Positions 61,738 to 64,000 of a stretch of 64,000 bases of DNA are shown one piece after another. The stretch is from positions 6,386,001 to 6,450,000 of the forward strand of contig NZ_CP024608.1 in the NCBI RefSeq assembly GCF_002752675.1. Reading direction: 5' to 3'. Both the position numbers and the translations under genes were made by a program. The first letter of the stretch is position 1. Every line of letters begins with the position of its first letter. This stretch comes from Massilia violaceinigra. Lineage in GTDB: Bacteria > Pseudomonadota > Gammaproteobacteria > Burkholderiales > Burkholderiaceae_D. Below the pieces are notes generated by a model, which was not told the DNA's origin, made no database searches, and saw nothing but the letters and a program-made list of their open reading frames with translations.

Positions 61738-62163
61738 TCAGCGCGGTCCCGCGTCGCGTAGCTGCTGCTGCGAAAAGTGCGCGAGCAAGGCGCCGGCGGC
61801 CGCCAGTCCGATCCCGCTGATGACGAGCATGGAGGCGCCTCCGAACGGCCACCAGCCGCGCAGCGACATCATGAACCCGCCAACAGCAACGATGAAAAAC
61901 GCCCGGCCACGCTCGGCGTCCCGCAGCAGCCTCAGGGTACCGATGTACAAGCAAAGGCTTGCCGCCATACTCGCAAGCAGATTGATGCTCGATACCGCAC
62001 CGGTAGAGGCCAGCGCCACGTAGGCGCTGCCGTACATGATCGCCGCCAGCAAGTGGGCCACAACTGGCAGCGCCAGCGCGTACGCCAGCCGGCGCAGGCG
62101 CGCGGAAACGCGGCGAGCCGGCATCGATGCCGGCGGCATGTAGGGATTCTCCGGTGTCGTCAT
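61738..62163 (-). CDS. Small integral membrane protein
   Basis: The 141-residue protein starts MTTPENPYMPPAS and has four hydrophobic segments (about 30-50, 58-76, 88-104 and 107-128). The proline-rich start followed by four helices is common among uncharacterised proteobacterial membrane proteins. No family is recognised. Confidence 0.6.
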   Translation of the reverse strand: MTTPENPYMPPASMPARRVSARLRRLAYALALPVVAHLLAAIMYGSAYVALASTGAVSSINLLASMAASLCLYIGTLRLLRDAERGRAFFIVAVGGFMMSLRGWWPFGGASMLVISGIGLAAAGALLAHFSQQQLRDAGPR

Positions 62164-62284
62164 ACTCGCTCATTCATGGTGGCTGGCCGGCCCGATCGGT
62201 CCCTGAACCGGCACATTTAAAACTTGGCAATGACGTCCTGTTCCGACAATAATCGACCGTTAAGTATTCAACCATGGCGACACA

Positions 62285-63142
62285 ATGTTATTCGATCATA
62301 TCATTGACCGCAGCCGCACAGGCATGCTGCTGGGCGCCCTGCTGGCCGGCTGTGCCGTCGTCGATCCATCCGTGCGGCTTCAGCAAGCCGACGCACTGGC
62401 GGGCGCGGCTGGCTGGGAACGCAGCACGCTCGCGGCAGGCAGCTTCGCCCTGACCGTCTGGAGCCCGGCGGCGGCACAGCGCGCAGCGACCCTGACGGTG
62501 TACATGGAGGGTGATGGCATGGCGTGGCTGAACCCAAGCACCGTCTCGCCCGATCCGACCCCGGTGCAAGCGATGGCGCTGCAACTGGCGCTGCGCCATC
62601 CCGTCGGCGCCGTCGCGTATCTGGCGCGGCCATGCCAATTCCAGGCAGGCGCCCTTCCCGCCGCCTGCCGCAGCGCGGTATGGACCGATGCGCGCTACAG
62701 CCCGCAAGTCATCGACAGCATGAACGCCGCGCTCGACCAGCTGATACAGCGGACCGGCGCCCGGCGCCTGATCCTGGTGGGGTATTCCGGCGGCGGGGTC
62801 GTAGCCGCGCTGCTGGCCGCGCGGCGCGCCGACGTGGTCCTGCTGCTGACGGTGGCGGCCAATCTGGATACCGCTGCCTGGGCGCGCCTGCAGCATCTGT
62901 CGCCGCTGGCGGGCTCGCTCAATCCGGCCGACTACGCCGCGCAACTGGCGCGCGTGCCGCAACAGCACTGGGTGGGCACCGATGACAAGGTGGTGCCGCC
63001 AGGCGTGCTGGCGTCGTACGCCGCGCGCTTCCCGGCGGGTGCCAGGCCGCGCGTCACCGTGGTTCCCGGCTTCAGCCATGGGTGCTGCTGGCAGGCCGGC
63101 TGGGCGGCGATGGTGACGCCGCAGCTGCCCTCCGGCGAATGA
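62285..63142 (+). CDS. Lipoprotein alpha/beta-hydrolase
   Basis: The 285-residue protein has a lipobox (LLGALLAGC) near residues 15-23. It has the alpha/beta-hydrolase order of catalytic residues: nucleophile elbow GYSGGG, an acidic residue likely in GTDDKVVP, and His in PGFSHGCCW. An EGDG turn near residue 75 may form the oxyanion hole region. The substrate is unknown, possibly an ester or peptide in the periplasm. An in-frame ATG at 62324, directly at the lipobox signal, is an alternative start. Confidence 0.78.
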   Translation: MLFDHIIDRSRTGMLLGALLAGCAVVDPSVRLQQADALAGAAGWERSTLAAGSFALTVWSPAAAQRAATLTVYMEGDGMAWLNPSTVSPDPTPVQAMALQLALRHPVGAVAYLARPCQFQAGALPAACRSAVWTDARYSPQVIDSMNAALDQLIQRTGARRLILVGYSGGGVVAALLAARRADVVLLLTVAANLDTAAWARLQHLSPLAGSLNPADYAAQLARVPQQHWVGTDDKVVPPGVLASYAARFPAGARPRVTVVPGFSHGCCWQAGWAAMVTPQLPSGE

Positions 63143-63151
63143 AGGTTGTCC

Positions 63152-63625
63152 TCACGCCGTCTTTTGCATCGCCAGCAGATAGCCAAGCCCAAGAAAACCA
63201 TGCAGGCGGAAACGCTGCGTCAGCGGGTTGTAGCCCAGGCCGCGCTGGTCAAGCAGCACCAGACCGGCGTTGCGCGCCATGCCGGCCAGTTCCGCCGGCT
63301 TGATCAGGCGGCTGTACTGGTGCGTGCCAACCGGCAGGATGCGCAGCACATATTCCACGCCCACGATCGCCAACAGAAAGCTGAGCGGGTTGCGGTTGAT
63401 CGTCGAAAAAAACACCCATCCACCCGGCTTGACCAGCGCCGCGCAGGCGTCGATCACGGCCGACGGCTGCGGCACGTGTTCCAGCATTTCCATGCAGGTG
63501 ACGACATCGTACTGCCCTGCGTGGCCGCCCGCCCAATCTTCTGCGCTGCTGTAGGCGTAGCGCACGTCGACCGCCTGGCCCTGCGCATGCCAACGTGCGA
63601 TCTGCAAGGGCTTGTCAGAGTGAAA
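63152..63625 (-). pseudogene. UbiG-like methyltransferase fragment, N-terminal half missing
   Basis: The 150 or so residues match the C-terminal two thirds of UbiG (ubiquinone O-methyltransferase): DKPLQIARWH, YDVVTCMEMLEHVPQPSAVIDACAALVKPGGWVFFSTINRN, VGTHQYSRLIKPAELA and YNPLTQRFRL. The N-terminal third, with the SAM-binding D-x-G-x-G motif, is absent: upstream of about 63620 the sequence is that of a different gene (DUF393-like). No start codon with a ribosome site is present; the first possible one is TTG at 63607. It is therefore a broken gene or the result of a chimeric join. Confidence 0.75.
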
Positions 63626-63629
63626 GCGA

Positions 63630-63884
63630 TTACCAGTGGCCGCGCCGGCGATTCCAGCGGTACAGCAGGCGCGCGAACAGCTTGTACAAAGGGCCTGTCA
63701 GCCAGGACATGGACCGCACAAGGCGCGCCAGCCAGCGCTGCCCGGGCGTGGCGGCCCACAGCGCGGCAAAGGCGCGGTCGCCGGACAGCATCCGCCCGCT
63801 GGCGTCGCGCACATGGAGGCGCTCGCGCAGCTGCTCGATATCGATGCCCAGCTGCGCCGCCAGTTCGGGCTCGGCGTGCACATC
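63630..63884 (-). pseudogene. DUF393 (DCC family) protein fragment, N-terminus missing
   Basis: The residues DVHAEPELAAQLGIDIEQLRERLHVRDASGRMLSGDRAFAALW and the tail LYKLFARLLYRWNRRRGHW fit the C-terminal 85 residues of DUF393 thiol-disulphide-type proteins. The N-terminal part with the DGxCxxC motif is missing. Upstream of about 63884 the minus strand is antisense to an ArsR-like sequence. The open frame continues to 63962 but that part is not DUF393. Confidence 0.6.
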
Positions 63885-63885
63885 G

Positions 63886-64000
63886 CGCTTCGAGATGACC
63901 AAGGCGTCGCTGTCGAAGCACCTTCGCATCCTCGAATCGGCAGGCCTGATCGCCAGCGACAAGCGCGGGCAATTCGTGTTCTACCGCCTCCAGGGCGACA
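63886..64000 (+). pseudogene. ArsR-type helix-turn-helix fragment at right edge
   Basis: The plus strand encodes RFEMTKASLSKHLRILESAGLI followed by ASDKRGQFVFYRLQGD, the recognition helix and wing of ArsR/SmtB regulators. The N-terminal helices expected before it are replaced by the DUF393-like sequence. The 3' end runs out of the window. It may be translated from ATG 63895 as a short protein, but it looks like a truncated gene. Confidence 0.55.

Overview
The window is high-GC, densely packed bacterial DNA. The gene content points to a betaproteobacterium of the Oxalobacteraceae, close to Massilia, Duganella or Janthinobacterium. The reasons are a PEP-CTERM protein, a YafJ-type amidotransferase, a kaiCB operon, a CobN-type cobalamin cluster behind a B12 riboswitch, and a UbiG-like sequence. 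This placement is inference from family knowledge; no 16S or other marker gene is present. I see no tRNA, rRNA, CRISPR array, transposase or phage gene.

Bases 1-8661 hold mixed housekeeping and signalling genes: a hybrid histidine kinase cut by the left edge, a TonB/TolA-like transducer with a 27-bp tandem repeat, a catalytically degenerate EAL protein, yafJ, a molybdate-binding Mop protein, a periplasmic binding protein, a flavin reductase with a metallo-beta-lactamase-fold hydrolase, and a small secreted cache protein. A perfect 32-bp inverted repeat (8676-8766) separates this block from a pectin-utilisation locus (8841-18556). That locus has a GntR/FCD regulator with two operator-like palindromes at its own promoter, a TonB-dependent receptor, a Tat-exported GH28 polygalacturonase, a PEP-CTERM protein, and a 1180-residue pectate lyase-pectin methylesterase fusion.

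After a sensor kinase and a SUKH-like gene comes a four-gene operon on the minus strand (27027 to 21373): kaiC, kaiB, a PAS-PAS-GGDEF-EAL-REC protein and a periplasmic binding protein. Each junction is a 4-base overlap (ATGA, ATGA, GTGA). There is no kaiA and no histidine kinase, so the visible output of this Kai module would be cyclic-di-GMP. It is separated from an unknown plus-strand gene by about 690 bp of AT-richer DNA.

From 45044 down to 28432 runs a complete cobalamin operon on the minus strand. It starts with a strong sigma-70-type promoter, then an 18-bp perfect palindrome and a cobalamin riboswitch. The genes follow in the order cbtB, cbtA, a ferredoxin, cobN, a fused ChlI/ChlD subunit, cbiE, cbiX-cbiC fusion, cbiD, cobI, cobM, cbiG, cobJ-cobK fusion, cobW and hupE. 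Most junctions overlap by 1-14 bases. The set mixes markers of early (CbiX) and late (CobN) cobalt insertion, and several products carry histidine-rich stretches.

Bases 45080-63142 hold small hypothetical genes, a poly-glycine lipoprotein with a PQQ-type propeller, and a five-gene yfaA-T-S-Q-P cluster (alpha-2-macroglobulin plus peptidoglycan-type domains). These are followed by a MepA-like endopeptidase, a histidine phosphatase, a second cache protein, a six-cysteine secreted protein, a HEAT-like protein, a membrane protein and a lipoprotein hydrolase. The last 850 bases are unusual: three gene fragments (UbiG-like, DUF393-like, ArsR-like) are joined end to end, each broken inside a conserved domain.
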